Below the pieces are notes generated by a model. That model was not told where the DNA came from. It searched no databases and saw nothing but the letters and a program-made list of their open reading frames with translations. A program made the position numbers and the translations under genes. Positions 45,176-58,399 of a stretch of DNA of 64,000 nt are shown one piece after another. The first letter of the stretch is position 1. Each line of letters starts with the position of its first letter. The DNA comes from Prinsepia uniflora (taxonomy: Eukaryota; Streptophyta; Magnoliopsida; Rosales; Rosaceae), in NCBI GenBank assembly GCA_032719365.1, contig CM064870.1, positions 45,602,194 through 45,666,193 on the forward strand, in the 5' to 3' direction.

Positions 45176-48100
45176 TGACAGGACCCATCCCAATCCCCCC
45201 GGGATTAGTGCGGGATGACCCTGCTCCCGTCTGACACGAAGTGTCGGACAAGGGATATTTCCGACCTTTGCCCTCCCGGGCTATCAGAGTACGCCAGGAT
45301 CCGGAGGAGACATGTGATATCTCGGTCTCTGCTACAGTCCACATCCGATGTCAACCTGAAGGGCAGTCAAAACATTAAAAACTGTGAGTGGACAAAACAA
45401 AAGTTTATAAAAACATTTTGACGAAGACATTTGTACCCTCCACTAAAAAGCATGTATGCATTCGAAAACCATTTATCCAAAACAAACCATATGTGGGACT
45501 AAGCCCAAAGAAGATATAAACCAAGGTCGAAAGGACCACAATGAAAACGACCATACGGGCCACAGCCCAAATCCATAAGGGACTCGGCCCCAAACCATAA
45601 AGAAACCAAGTACACGAGCCACTGCTCAAATCCTGTGCACACCTGTACACACCACATATCATATATCATATATACATCACATACATATATATAAGTCACA
45701 CAACCAATCCTGTCACGGTATCCAAAGCTACGCGCGTGCTACCCAGGTCTCAATCCGAGTCTTCTCAAAGTCAAGATCAATGTCCGTAGACCACTGACCC
45801 TACCCGAGGTAATAGTAATCATAGCCTTCCTGAGAGTAAGGAACCCAACTGGGGGGTGACTCCACTCAGTCGGTGCTCCGTGACTACTCCGGGGTCCACC
45901 TAGGCCAACGACCCTCCCCGGAGGAGATAATAGAAGTAAAGGAAGGTAGACGAACATATATATATACATAACATAAACATTCATGACCGGTTCCCCTGAA
46001 CCGTCATGATCCATAATATCCATAATCAGGTAACATGCCGGTTCCCATAAACCGTCATGTACCGTAATAACATAACCAGGGTTCATGCCGGTCCCCATAA
46101 ACCGTCATGAACCAGAATGACCTGACAAAGGTTCATGTCGGTTCCCATAAACCGTCATGAACCACAATGACCTTTCCAGAGTTCATGCCGGTTCCCATAA
46201 ACCGTCATGAACTTGGAAATCCACGTAGGGTCCCTGACCGAAAATCATAAACCATAAAGTAACTGGGTCTCGTGCCCGAACATATGACTCAACTGGGCAC
46301 CGTGCCCGATATCTAAGGGTCAGTCACGACTCCGATCATAGTGATGCGTGCAACCATCCATCCAGGACCGCCCTCAATCCTGGTATGTCGCCGTGAACGA
46401 ATCAACCGACGCGACCATCGCAAGACCATGGTGCACTCATCACCGATCGCTATCCTGAACCGTCAGCACTCCGAAGTCGAGCCTCCACAGGCTGCCCGAC
46501 AACGAATCGTGCATCGTGACCTCTCCGGAAGGAACACATCCCAAACCGGAGGCGAGCGTCGTATCGTCGATCGCCGTGCACATAGCACCCGCCGCGACCA
46601 CGATTTAGACCCGAAGGTCGTAAATAGTGTCATATGCCCGAGACAAAACAAAATGGGTCTCATACCCGAGTTTATCCATTTAGAAATCCAAAATCAAATC
46701 ATTTAAATCAATAAAGAAATACAGACCCGTATAAGCACCGTATAAGGCTGAAACCTCGAATTACGTGCCTATACGTAACCACATACAATTGCACCCATGG
46801 CATCATCAAATATGCAATAAAACATATAATAAACATTTATGCATGCACTAATTTAGAAAACAAAGTCCACTCACAGACCGTCCGAGCTGCCGCCTCGATT
46901 TGCGTGCCATACGGCTCTCCGAGCCGATCACCGTCACCGGGACTCCCAAACCTGTCCAAATCGTAATAGAAGGTTACTAACTACTTAATTAACCTCCTAC
47001 CAAAGCCCCGTAATTTTCCCGTATTTTTAACTATTTTTAATCCCGAACCTAAACCTTCCGATGCCCCGAAACATATCGAGACGATGTCCGATCGACACGA
47101 AACCAGTCCCAAAATGTTCGTTACATCGAATAGATGATTTCGTATATTGGAACCTTCCTCAAATTCTCCTCCACGCGCCCGCACGCGCCGCCTGAAGCGG
47201 CTGCGCGTGGGCCTCACGCGCCGCTACAGTGTCACCTGCTCCAGCGATCGAACCGGTCTGGGCCGGCCGGTCCGGTCCAACCTCTGCAACTGGACCGGCG
47301 TAACCGGTCCAGGCCTCCTTCTCCCTCATTTTCGGTCCGATTTCCTCCGTTCCAATTCCTAAATTCCTATTTTCTCATTTCCAATCTATCCCAATCCTTA
47401 CAACCTAAGAAAACTACCTGAAACCCCTTGGTTCGAAATGGACCTCACGGTCCCATTTTTCCGATCGGTCCCCCACGGCTTCTCAGCCGTTAACCCTCAC
47501 CAAAACCGTCCTAAAACCTTCCTAGCATCCTAATAATCATTCCCTAATCATTTAAAACCAACCATAATGCTCACATCGAAAAATGAGGAAAAAACGGGCT
47601 TACCGGGTACCCGATCGGGTTTTGGGCTCCCGCCACCGCCCACGGCGGTTCTAGCCACCAGCTGCCGTCCTAGTCCTCCTCTCTCACTCTCCTGGTTCCT
47701 CAGATCATAAGGGATGAAGGTTTTGGGATTTTGGGTGAAATGGGATCGGGTGAAAATGGTTTGAAATGGAGAGGAATGATCGATGAAGAGGCAGGTGAGA
47801 TGCATGAAGGAAAAATGATGTCCATTGGATGGGTGACACTTGTCACTCATCCATTGGGCCTCCAGCAAATATCTGGGCCCACTAGAGACAAATGGTCCTC
47901 GTAAAACGTGTCGTCGGGAATAGTATCCCGAAACTTTCGTGAACCGTAACTTCGCCGTCGAACGTCCGAATTCGACGTGCCGCCTGTCTACGGATTCGTA
48001 TCGTCCTTATCTACGTAACGGTCTTTGGCCCTCGGCCATTGGACCTCCCGATCAAAAAGTCAACTTTTGACCTCCTATTCACTCAAATTACCAAAATGCC

Positions 48101-48369
48101 CCTAAACTTCCGAACGTCATAACTTCCTCCTCGAATGTCGGAATTGAACGTGCCACTTGTCTATGAACTCGTGACGTCACGAACTACGTCACGGTCATCG
48201 ATCAAAGTCCATTTGACCTCCCGATTGAAAAGTCAATGTTTTGCCACCACTAGGGGCAAAACGGTCATTTCGCATCGTTCGTCCGATTTCACCCAACTAA
48301 TCACGGATTAGCCTCACTAATCGTGATTAGTCACTAATCTAATCCTGGAATTTGGGACGGGTCGTTACA
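45176..48369 (-). repeat. 3' LTR of element E
   Basis: Runs (minus strand) from TGTAACGACCCGTCCC to GGGTCCTGTCA. Two short upstream GC-rich spans (47160-47320) hold ACGCGC and CCGGT-rich sequence, also present in LTR G near 40560-40690. Hairpin array at 45980-46214. Confidence 0.92.
45980..46214 (-). repeat. Five-unit hairpin array in 3' LTR of element E
   Basis: Five units spaced about 50 bp. In the best units GGTTCATG pairs with CATGAACC and CGGTT with AACCG, giving about 13 bp of stem with one mismatch and a 6-nt loop. Other units carry compensating or single changes. A second copy lies at 52645-52878 in the 5' LTR. Confidence 0.82.
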
Positions 48370-51300
48370 ACATTCCCTCCTTAATTAATTTCGTCCCCGA
48401 AATTCCAACCGACCTAAACCCAACCGTTCTTCCCTCCTTAATTTAGTTCCGTTCTCGAAACTCCAACTATCCTGATTCCACAACCTCCACCTCGTGTAAA
48501 TAATTCGATCTCACGACACGTGTACACCCGTACACCCACTAAACAGAATAATCCTTACTCGTCTATAGCCCGACGTGCCACTAACGCTCTCGTCATATCG
48601 ACTACACTCGACCACGTCGAAGAACAGTAGCCACACGGTCCGAATTGACACTACTTGTCAAATCTACCATCTTGTTGATACAACAACTAGACGGTTCCCT
48701 TCTCAATCACTAATCTATCCTGACGTCTGCTCCCACTGGGAGCCATCAAACCTCACTCAACGATCCTCACTGACACCTCCGACAGACCGTCACCACTTGA
48801 TAGTCGTCAGTCGAAAACTGACACTATACTCACTCGTGGTTACACTAACCACCAACTCACTCAACCAGAGTATATGCATACCAACAAAACACTCGACCTG
48901 TGTGTAACCAGACCCATCAGAACTACTATGACCCAATGCACAGTATCTAATGTCCAGTCCACGACCCCGACTACTCCAATGGTATCGGAACCATGCCGAC
49001 TACCAACACGCTCTCCAACGTACCACTGGTATAACCTATATACCGTCACCAGACATCCCAAGTCTGCCCGGTGTCGTACCTCGAACAACGAACAAGGTAC
49101 ATACATCTACCCATCAATCAGCCTACAACCACCTAGGTTGTAGTCAATCACGTTTCAATTATGGAGTCCATCTGTCCGATCTTGACAATTCGAAACTCCA
49201 ACCCATTATCTATTTCCAAATCCGAATCCGAATCCGCAATTTCGTAAGAAATCTCGAATCCAAACCCAGAAATCATATCCATAATCATGTCCAAATTCGA
49301 ATCTGAAATCATCATTCCGTAAACCGGCATTTGGAATAACCATTCCGAACCCAAATCCATAAAAGAAAATCTATAGTCAAGCTCTAGAATCAAATCCTGA
49401 ATCGTCACCCAGAATCCGATTCCAAAACCTAAATCTAGAAATCCTTTTTCAAGTTCCAAAATCAAATCCTGAATCGTCATCCAGAAATCTGATTCCAAAA
49501 CCTGAAATATCGTTCACGTCTACCGAGACGTACCAAAACCAAACATATCGGTTACCCGCTCAACCGATTACCACAATACGATCGATTGACTTCATAGGGA
49601 AGTCAATCCCAACATCAACACAACACTAGGTCAGACAAAATCCGACCTCGTCAGACACCTACTCATCGGACAACTACTCAGGCGAGTAATAAGCCATATG
49701 GGACTTACCTCGAAAAGAAGTTCAGTCCAATCATGCTTCACTCAACATCCAAGTAAGAGTAATAAACTCTCCACCTATCTGGATATACAAATCACGATCC
49801 AGATCCAACACTACGTCAACCGACCATAGACGTCACGATCGAGGATCGTCACGCCAACCAAAGTCCTAGACCATTTCCCACATCTTAAATAGATTAGTCT
49901 ACGACGAGACACGCCGAGACTGTGGGTTCTCACTGATTACCTCGTATCGATCCTTGGCATTCCACCGTGGAAAACCAAGAACGATCCAACACGATGACAT
50001 CAAAACTCATCCTACGTGAATGCGACCAAAACTTGCTGCACTCACCACGCCACGTAATCCAACATCGTCTGCCATCAAGTAGAAAATGAGAAATCTCAGT
50101 CATTTAACTTCGATATACTCATCTCCTCCTGATGATTCAGAACAAATCCCGGGTCCACCAACCAATACACGATCAGTGTACTAGTGGCAACCAACAACAT
50201 CTATATCATCAACGTCATCTACCACCATCAATTATGGTAGAACCTGAGAAGTCACCCAAAATGACTTCGACATACCCATTACCAATGCGGAAAACCCACA
50301 TTCCATTCGTCACCGCAATCGCACCCTCTCGCGATTTCGAAGTTTCAACAAGATTGGAAACAACATACCCGGACATCAACCACGTGTCCCTTAACCACTT
50401 TAACCATATCTGAGGTCCACTCTGGAACCACAGATACCGAACATATGCCCATCTCGTCAGAGCCACATCCCGACTCGTGACTCACCGTCATCACAATCAC
50501 CCGCACCGACACCAGCACTAGCACTAGCACGAGTACCAGCACCATCACTACCACCTGTCAGCATCAGCACACAAGCATCCTCACTAGCATCAGTACTGAC
50601 GCTAGCACACCGTGTGCAAAACTGACACCCTGGATCTCCGCTCATACCAAGCGACGATCGCGTACCTCTGCTCGTATAGGAGAAACTCTGTCTCCCTCGT
50701 ACCTGACAACTCTGGGTACAGTCACCCTGACAACCCATACGAGAATAGGAAACGTCCCCTGAACGTCCCCGTCTCATTCTGCGATCGCACTCAGCCGTAA
50801 CCGAGTCGAATCCAGAATCACTGCTCGTACATATGCGTTACTCACGCACCTCGTATCATCATCACGACAACCTGAGTCTACTCGACCTGATGAGACTCGA
50901 CTAAGTCCATCGATAGTAGCGTCTACCATAACCTCGTGCAGACCTAACTACCAGACCTCGCTATCGAGATTCGCATCCAACGGAATCAACCGCTCGTACC
51001 AACTACCCTGTATCCCACTCAGGGATTCCATCGACAAGTACCAACCCTGATAACTTGTCCAAATCAAACTCTACCAGTCGTAACCCTACTAAGCCAATGT
51101 CGTCTACCAGGTCACCCGCGACCTTAGTTGCACCAACCCACAACTGAAGTAGCACGACAACCAACTCGGTCTAACCGATACGTACAACTCTGATTGCGAA
51201 GTGCAGTCCCAACACAAGCTGACATGACTAGACCGACTAACAAATCCAAATTCGAATAGTCGTCCAAGTCAAACCACTCGTCAACTCACATTTCCGAACC

Positions 51301-51842
51301 ATACACATACGGTAGGGTTCCACGATCACCCCTAGAGTTCCCCAGAACCCAACTGCATAAGGCAATAAAATCCACGATCTGACCGACCCCGCGGTCTTGA
51401 CATCGAAAAGACGTCAATCCAATCCTACCAACAATCCAACCAGGATTCCTCAAATCCGGCTGCCAGCTGCCGACTGCAGTAAATCCATCTAACTCAACAT
51501 AACCCGACCATCTAATAGTCATAACATCGAATCAGTCGTCGGAATCGATCCTACGACATCGTGAAGACGATCCCAACTAACCGTCTCACGATCACACTCT
51601 AGAATACGAACACGTTAATCCTTCCGTAGGGTCCCACACTGTCAACCTTGACAGAACTATGGCAACCCCGGCCTCAAATGCCGAATCAAGGCATGCCAAT
51701 CCTACTAACTATCGTACCGGCACCTCAACATCAGGTTGACCACGAACTGTAGCCCATTGAGATATCACATCCTCGACCTGTGTACATACATCAAGAGCTG
51801 CACGGTTGCTCGAATAGAGACAACCCCGCTCTGATACCACGT
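48370..51842 (-). pseudogene. Non-coding interior of element E
   Basis: I searched both strands for gag, CCHC, retropepsin, RT, RNase H and integrase motifs and found none that hold up. The only possible trace is a region near 51100-51200 that weakly parallels the gag leader of element D. Low-complexity segments: a two-copy ~75-bp repeat rich in GAATC/GATTC (49388-49505) and CAC/AGC-rich triplets (50500-50605). Open stretches up to 118 codons look like chance products of these repeats. Confidence 0.7.
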
Positions 51843-54800
51843 TGACAGGACCCATCCCAATCCCCCCGGGATTAGTGTGGGATGACCCTGCTCCCGTCTG
51901 ACACGAAGTGTCAGACAAGGGATATTTCCGACCTTTGCCCTCCCGGGCTATCAGAGTACGCCAGGATCCGGAGGAGACATGTGATATCTCGGTCTCTGCT
52001 ACAGTCCACATCCGATGTCAACCTGAAGGGCAGTCAAAACATTAAAAACTGTGAGTGGACAAAACAAAAGTTTATAAAAACATTTTGACGAAGACATTTG
52101 TACCCTCCACTAAAAAGCATGCATGCATTCGAAAACCATTTATCCAAAACAAACCATATGTGGGACTAAGCCCAAAGCAGATATAAACCAAGGTCGAAAG
52201 GACCACAATGAAAACGACCATACGGGCCACAGCCCAAATCCATAAGGGACTCGGCCCCAAACCATAAAGAAACCAAGTACACGAGCCACTGCTCAAATCC
52301 TGTGCACACCTGTACACACCACATATCATATATCATATATACATCACATACATATATATAAGTCACACAACCAATCCTGTCACGGTATCCAAAGCTACGC
52401 GCGTGCTACCCAGGTCTCAATCCGAGTCTTCTCAAAGTCAAGATCAATGTCCGTAGACCACTGACCCTACCCGAGGTAATAGTAATCATAGCCTTCCTGA
52501 GAGTAAGGAACCCAACTGGGGGGTGACTCCACTCAGTCGGTGCTCCGTGACTACTCCGGGGTCCACCTAGGCCAACGACCCTCCCCGGAGGAGATAATAG
52601 AAGTAAAGGAAGGTAGACGAACATATATATACATAACATAAACATTCATGACCGGTTCCCCTGAACCGTCATGATCCATAATATCCATAATCAGGTAACA
52701 TTCTGGTTCCCATAAACCGTCATGTACCGTAATAACATAACCAGGGTTCATGCCGGTCCCCATAAACCGTCATGAACCAGAATGACCTGACAAAGGTTCA
52801 TGCCGGTTCCCATAAACCGTCATGAACCACAATGACCTTTCCAGAGTTCATGCCGGTTCCCATAAACCGTCATGAACTTGGAAATCCACGTAGGGTCCCT
52901 GACCCGAAATCATAAACCATAAAGTAACTGGGTCTCGTGCCCGAACATATGACTCAACTGGGCACCGTGCCCGATATCTAAGGGTCAGTCACGACTCCGA
53001 TCATAGTGATGCGTGCAACCATCCATCCAGGACCGCCCTCAATCCTTGTATGTCGCCGTGAACGAATCAACCGACGCGACCATCGCAAGACCATGGTGCA
53101 CTCATCACCGATCGCTATCCTGAACCGTCAGCACTCCGAAGTCGAGCCTCCACAGGCTGCCCGACAACGAATCATGCATCGTGACCTCTCCGGAAGGAAC
53201 ACATCCCAAACCGGAGGCGAGCGTCGTATCGTCGATCGCCGTGCACATAGCACCCGCCGCGACCACGATTTAGACCCGAAGGTCGTAAATAGTGTCATAT
53301 GCCCGAGACAAAACCAAATGGGTCTCATACCCGAGTTTATCCATTTAGAAATCCAAAATCAAATCATTTAAATCAATAAAGAAATACAGACCCGTATAAG
53401 CACCGTATAAGGCTGAAACCTCGAATTACGTGCCTATACGTAACCACATACAATTGCACCCATGGCATCATCAAATATGCAATAAAACATATAATAAACA
53501 TTTATGCATGCACTAATTTAGAAAACAAAGTCCACTCACAGACCGTCCGAGCTGCCGCCTCGATTTGCGTGCTATACGGCTCTCCGAGCCGATCACCGTC
53601 ACCGGGACTCCCAAACCTGTCCAAATCGTAATAGAAGGTTACTAACTACTTAATTAACCTCCTACCAAAGCCCCGTAATTTTCCCGTATTTTTAACTATT
53701 TTTAATCCCGAACCTAAACCTTCCGATGCCCCGAAACATATCGAGACAATGTCCGATCGACACGAAACCAGTCCCAAAATGTTCGTTACATCGAATAGAT
53801 GATTTCGTATATTGGAACCTTCCTCAAATTCTCCTCCACGCGCCCGCACGCGCCGCCTGAAGCGGCTGCGCGTGGGCCTCACGCGCCGCTACAGTGTCAC
53901 CTGCTCCAGCGATCGAACCGGTCTGGGCCGGCCGGTCCGGTCCAACCTCTGCAACTGGACCGGCGTAACCGGTCCAGGCCTCCTTCTCCCTCATTTTCGG
54001 TCCGATTTCCTCCGTTCCAATTCCTAAATTCCTATTTTCTCATTTCCAATCTATCCCAATCCTTACAACCTAAGAAAACTACCTGAAACCCCTTGGTTCG
54101 AAATGGACCTCACGGTCCCATTTTTTCGATCGGTCCCCCACGGCTTCTCAGCCGTTAACCCTCACCAAAACCGTCCTAAAACCTTCCTAGCATCCTAATA
54201 ATCATTCCCTAATCATTTAAAACCAACCATAATGCTCACATCGAAAAATGAGGAAAAAACGGGCTTACCGGGTACCCGATCGGGTTTTGGGCTCCCGCCA
54301 CCGCCCATGGCGGTTCTATCCACCAGCTGCCGTCCTAGTCCTCCTCTCTCACTCTCCTGGTTCCTCAGATCATAAGGGATGAAGGTTTTGGGATTTTGGG
54401 TGAAATGGGATCGGGTGAAAATGGTTTGAAATGGAGAGGAATGATCGATGAAGAGGCAGGTGAGATGCATGAAGGAAAAATGATGTCCATTGGATGGGTG
54501 ACACTTGTCACTCATCCATTGGGCCTCCAGCAAATATCTGGGCCCACTAGAGACAAATGGTCCTCGTAAAACGTGTCGTCGGGAATAATATCCCGAAATT
54601 TTCGTGAACCGTAACTTCGTCGTCGAACGTCCGAATTCGACGTGCCGCCTGTCTACGGATTCGTATCGTCCTTATCTACGTAACGGTCTTTGGCCCTCGG
54701 CCATCGGACCTCCCGATCAAAAAGTCAACTTTTGACCTCCTATTCACTCAAATTACCAAAATGCCCCTAAACTTCCGAACGTCATAACTTCCTCCTCGAA

Positions 54801-55034
54801 TGTCGGAATTGAACGTGCCACCTGTCTATGAACTCGTGACGTCACGAACTACGTCACGGTCATCGATCAAAGTCCATTTGACCTCCCGATTGAAAAGTCA
54901 ATGTTTTGCCACCACTAGGGGCAAAACGGTCATTTCGCATCGTTCGTCCGATTTCACCCAACTAATCACGGATTAGCCTCACTAATCGTGATTAGTCACT
55001 AATCTAATCCTGGAATTTGGGACGGGTCGTTACA
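51843..55034 (-). repeat. 5' LTR of element E
   Basis: Nearly identical to 45176-48369. The size difference is one TA unit in the run near 52623 and 45958. Same modules and hairpin array (52645-52878). Confidence 0.92.
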
Positions 55035-55039
55035 TAGGC

Positions 55040-55613
55040 AAAGACTGTTTAGCTTTTCCATTCATATCTTTGTTTGAAGAATAGGTTATGATTGACCTCA
55101 ACCTTGCAACGGGTGACGTCAGTGTGACTCTTGCGCTTTAAACATGAATTATATTTGTCATTTTGCGAGGTTCCACTTGTGATAATAGGAGGTTAGACTT
55201 CTTCTAGCTTTGAGTAAAACCTCCCTAGCATTAGATGAGACTTAGTCTTGAAGGTCTTTTTGAGCTTGAAGCAGGGTGGCACCAAGGTGAGACTCAAAAA
55301 TTGACCATTTGGACATGTCCCATGTGAATCTTGTGATGTCACACTTCACTTTCTTAGCCAGTCGAAGGAATAGAACTTGTAAAGCTGAAAAAGAAAGATT
55401 GGTATGTGATCCACGAGGACTTTTTGGAACGGAAAATTTTTGTTGAACGATGAACAACCTTCAATGTTTTCAAACAATATCGATGAATGACGAACAAACT
55501 AAGAAGAACGATGAACAAAGTCTGAAGAACGATGATCAACGCTGAAGAACGATGAACGATCGTAAGAGCTCCTCTTGATTATTTCTCAATTCGCTCTCAA
55601 TGAAAACACCAGT
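55040..55613. other. Unidentified interior of element I, right part
   Basis: Resumes after element E. A minus-strand stretch of 71 codons (55242-55457) is unrecognised. Near 55493-55560 the motif GAAGAACGATGAAC recurs about three times with small changes. Confidence 0.3.
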
Positions 55614-55891
55614 TGTTGAAGCAGAATTCGTCTGTACTCTCAAAATTCTCCTAGATCCCTGCAAACAGTAAACAGTAAGCTATCATTCTCTCTGATCGTG
55701 GCCCTGGGGGGTTGTTCGACCAAGAACGCTCAAATGTTTAAGTCAATTTTGAAATAGAAATCTCAAAAGCTTAAGTAGCGTTTAACTGAATTACCTTTAA
55801 AAGTGAAATGTTTGTATCTATTTATAGAGAAATCTTGTGTATCTTAGAGTGTTCTCCACAATTTTCAGATGATTTATAGTTCCACAAAGCC
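55614..55891 (+). repeat. Right direct repeat of element I (possible LTR start)
   Basis: Starts TGTTGAAGCAGAATTCGTC and matches 38650-38762, including about 155 bp missing there. Direct orientation and a TG start fit an LTR. Its 3' end cannot be placed because element F begins at 56011. Confidence 0.5.
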
Positions 55892-56010
55892 TTTTTTTAA
55901 TCATGATGTTTTCATAAAACTCTTTTGTGTGAATAAATTACTTAAATTATGCTAAATCGTCCAAATTATTCAAACCAAATAGTTATTAACACAGTAGATT
56001 GAACCAGTTT

Positions 56011-56661
56011 TGACTTTCTTTATACCATGTCGGCCCAGACCGAGCAAGAAGCGCAGACCGACTGCAGGCCCAGCCCATTAGCAAATGACGATCATTCCAG
56101 ATCAATCTTGGAGGCCCAACCCTCTGTTGGCTCGGCATGTCGGCCCTGACCGACCTAGAGGCCCAGCCCTCTTCTAATACCATACCATTGGCCGACTTTG
56201 GAGGCCCAACTTCTGTCCGTTGGTACGTAGGCCCAGACCGACCCAACGGCCCAATATTGCCACCCAGCACAAGCACAAGCGGTCCAGGTCCACTCATGCT
56301 AGCAAACCCTAGTTGGGTATGGATAGCCCCTCCACGTGTTAGTCCCACATCAATTGACATTTGTCCCACATCGGGAGAATACAATTATTATATTCATCAC
56401 ACCCATACAAAAGGGGTCCATTTGTCATATAAAGATAAATAAGCATTTTACTGTTCACAACTACTTTTACAGTACACATTTTACCACTCACCCTATACCT
56501 TAGACTGACTACTGACTTGGGCGTCGGAGTACCTTTGGGCTGGTACCACACCGGTGCCTATACTCTGACCGACTGACCAGTTTCATTACTTTTCAGGTCT
56601 ACACGGGGCACGTGGAAGAGCATCATTCACTCCCTAAGTTGGCACATTTCGTGCATCAACA
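56011..56661 (+). repeat. 5' LTR of element F
   Basis: TGACTTTC to CATCAACA. TATA-like CATATAAAGATA near 56429. It contains several AGGCCCA/GGCCCA repeats (56060-56260), a motif common in plant promoters. Confidence 0.85.
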
Positions 56662-56747
56662 GTTTGGCGCCGTCTGTGGGAAACTAACTAAGTTTGCCTT
56701 CCACTCTACTGAGCCAAATAACACCGTTACCCTCCCATCTTCCAGCA

Positions 56748-58390
56748 TGCAGGACAACATAGATGGCGAGGTCACACCCGCGCCCGGCCGAGAGCCAAGG
56801 GACACCTTCCCTGAGGTGCTCCGAGGTTGGAAAAATTACAACGCGACATGGCCGAAATCAGGGCCAATGGCTCCCAGGCCGAGGTGCGCTATACCGAGCT
56901 CAACGGGCAATACACTGAGGTTGTAGCCCAATTACAGGTCGCTCAACGTGCCGAGAGGATCCGTCGAGTCGTCGACAAGGGTAAGGCTGCAACCACGGCC
57001 GTACCAACCGAGAAGGGCCAGAAGCTCCTGGTCATTCTTGGAAAGGGCGCTCAAGGGACCAGGATCTACCGCGACTCCAGCGAAGCCCGCGAAACCATGA
57101 GTGGCACCTCTAGACTGAAGCATAGACAACTCAACCCGATCTTACTCGAGTTCCCCGCAGATAAAGATCTACGAGCAATAGAGCAAACCATTCGGACTCC
57201 CGTCAGCACTCCCGTGGCGGAAACACCCTTATCTCGGTGACTGAGGGAGCGGATTCTTCCAAGGAAATCCTCAGTGCCCGGCGGTCCAAGCGCCCCCGCG
57301 TAGCACCAAGTCCCGAAGAAACCGAGGAAACTCGTCTCGGCGGGACACATCATTGCCTCCCCAGGACACCGACTACCCTTGCCCAAGCAAGGCCCCCAGC
57401 GCCGACCCAATGGTTTAGCAGCTCCTCGATCAAGTGAAGTGCCTCGAGGCAGAGAAAAGGACACCCCAGACACATACTTGGGGTGGACCTAGCTTGGGAC
57501 CGTTCACGGACCGGATCAACTTTTTTCAGCATGGCCATACGATCAAGCCACTAAAGATCCCCCTCTACACCGGTTAGACCAACCCAATCAACCACCTCAA
57601 CAACTTCTGATCGGCCGTCTCCTTCTCGAGTCTAATCGACGAGGCCCATTGTTTGGTTTTCAGCTCCACCCTCATCGACGCTGTAATCAACTGGTTCTAC
57701 CGACTAGAGCCTTCCTCCGTCAACTCCTTTGCATAGCTCACCAAGGTCTTTCTAAATCAGTTCATGATACAGACTGATAGACTCTTATCTGCTGAAGATC
57801 TTTTCCTCCTGAATCAAGGAGAAATAGAGACGTTACGTGCATACGCTTCTCGGTTTAGCCTGGAATACTCTTAGTACACCGAGTCCGACGACATGACAGC
57901 TTTCACGACGTTCAAGGGCGGTTTGCGCGAGTCCCAATCCAGGTACGCCGCACACACTCAAGATTGGTATACCTATAATGAGTTAATGAAACAGACAACC
58001 ATCCATGCCAAGGCCAAGTTGTTGCCTAGCAAGGGCGGTGGAACAACAGGCTACACATACCAACCCGGCACCGGGGACTTGGTCAACACATACCGACTGA
58101 GTCATACTCCACAGCAGTCGGCTCCCCAGTAGGCTGTGTCAGGTCAGACTCAGCACCACAACTCCCCAAGCGAAAAGAGGAAATACTACACCCGCTTATA
58201 TAGCTCAGGAAAGAAGGGCAGAAACCATGGCCACTAGGGGCTCCGCTAGGGACAAGGCCAACAGGAGCACCAGCCCAACGAACAACGCACCGAGCGCCCC
58301 CCTCCTCAGTTCAAGTTCGAAACCTACACGATCCTGAACACGTCATACGAGAACATGTTGATGAACTTGGAGAGCATGATCCCCAAGCCG
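56748..58390 (+). pseudogene. gag: Gag of element F (Tat type), broken
   Basis: Starts MQDNIDGEVTPAP at 56748. A frame change near 56825 leads to a coiled-coil-like stretch (LEKLQRDMAEIRA) that ends at 57240. The gag fold follows in another frame: FTDRINFFQHGH near 57506, LKIPLYTG, NHLNNF, AVINWFYRLEPSSVNSFA near 57685, LTKVFLNQF, then LRAYASRFSLEYS and FTTFKGGLRESQ near 57905. After a basic KRKYY segment, YTILNTSYENMLMNLES near 58325 matches the Tat spacer (Y/F-TPLN-x-x-x-x-x-IL) that normally precedes the protease. Stops occur in most blocks. The protein then ends where antisense sequence begins. Confidence 0.82.
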
Positions 58391-58399
58391 ACCTGGACT

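Larger units (their letters stand above)
45176..55034 (-). mobile_element. Element E: young non-coding LTR retrotransposon (LARD-like)
   Basis: Minus strand; 5' LTR 55034-51843 (3192 bp), 3' LTR 48369-45176 (3194 bp). TSD TAGGC is perfect (45171-45175 and 55035-55039). Primer site TGGTATCAGAGC is the complement of 51828-51839, three bases from the LTR; the purine tract AAGGAGGGAATG (complement of about 48371-48382) touches the 3' LTR. By eye I count about twenty substitutions and one 2-bp indel between the LTRs, under 1 percent. Yet the 3.47-kb interior has no intact or recognisable gag, RT or integrase, so the coding loss predates the insertion. It was presumably copied by enzymes from another element. 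Confidence 0.92.

Noticed and set aside
45215..46706. Several open frames duplicated at 51882-53371
   Set aside because: The duplication is explained by the two LTRs of element E. The frames cross hairpin arrays and have no domain.
49148..49498. Repetitive 116-codon frame in the interior of element E
   Set aside because: It is a translation of GAATC/GATTC-rich tandem repeats; both strands give similar open frames.
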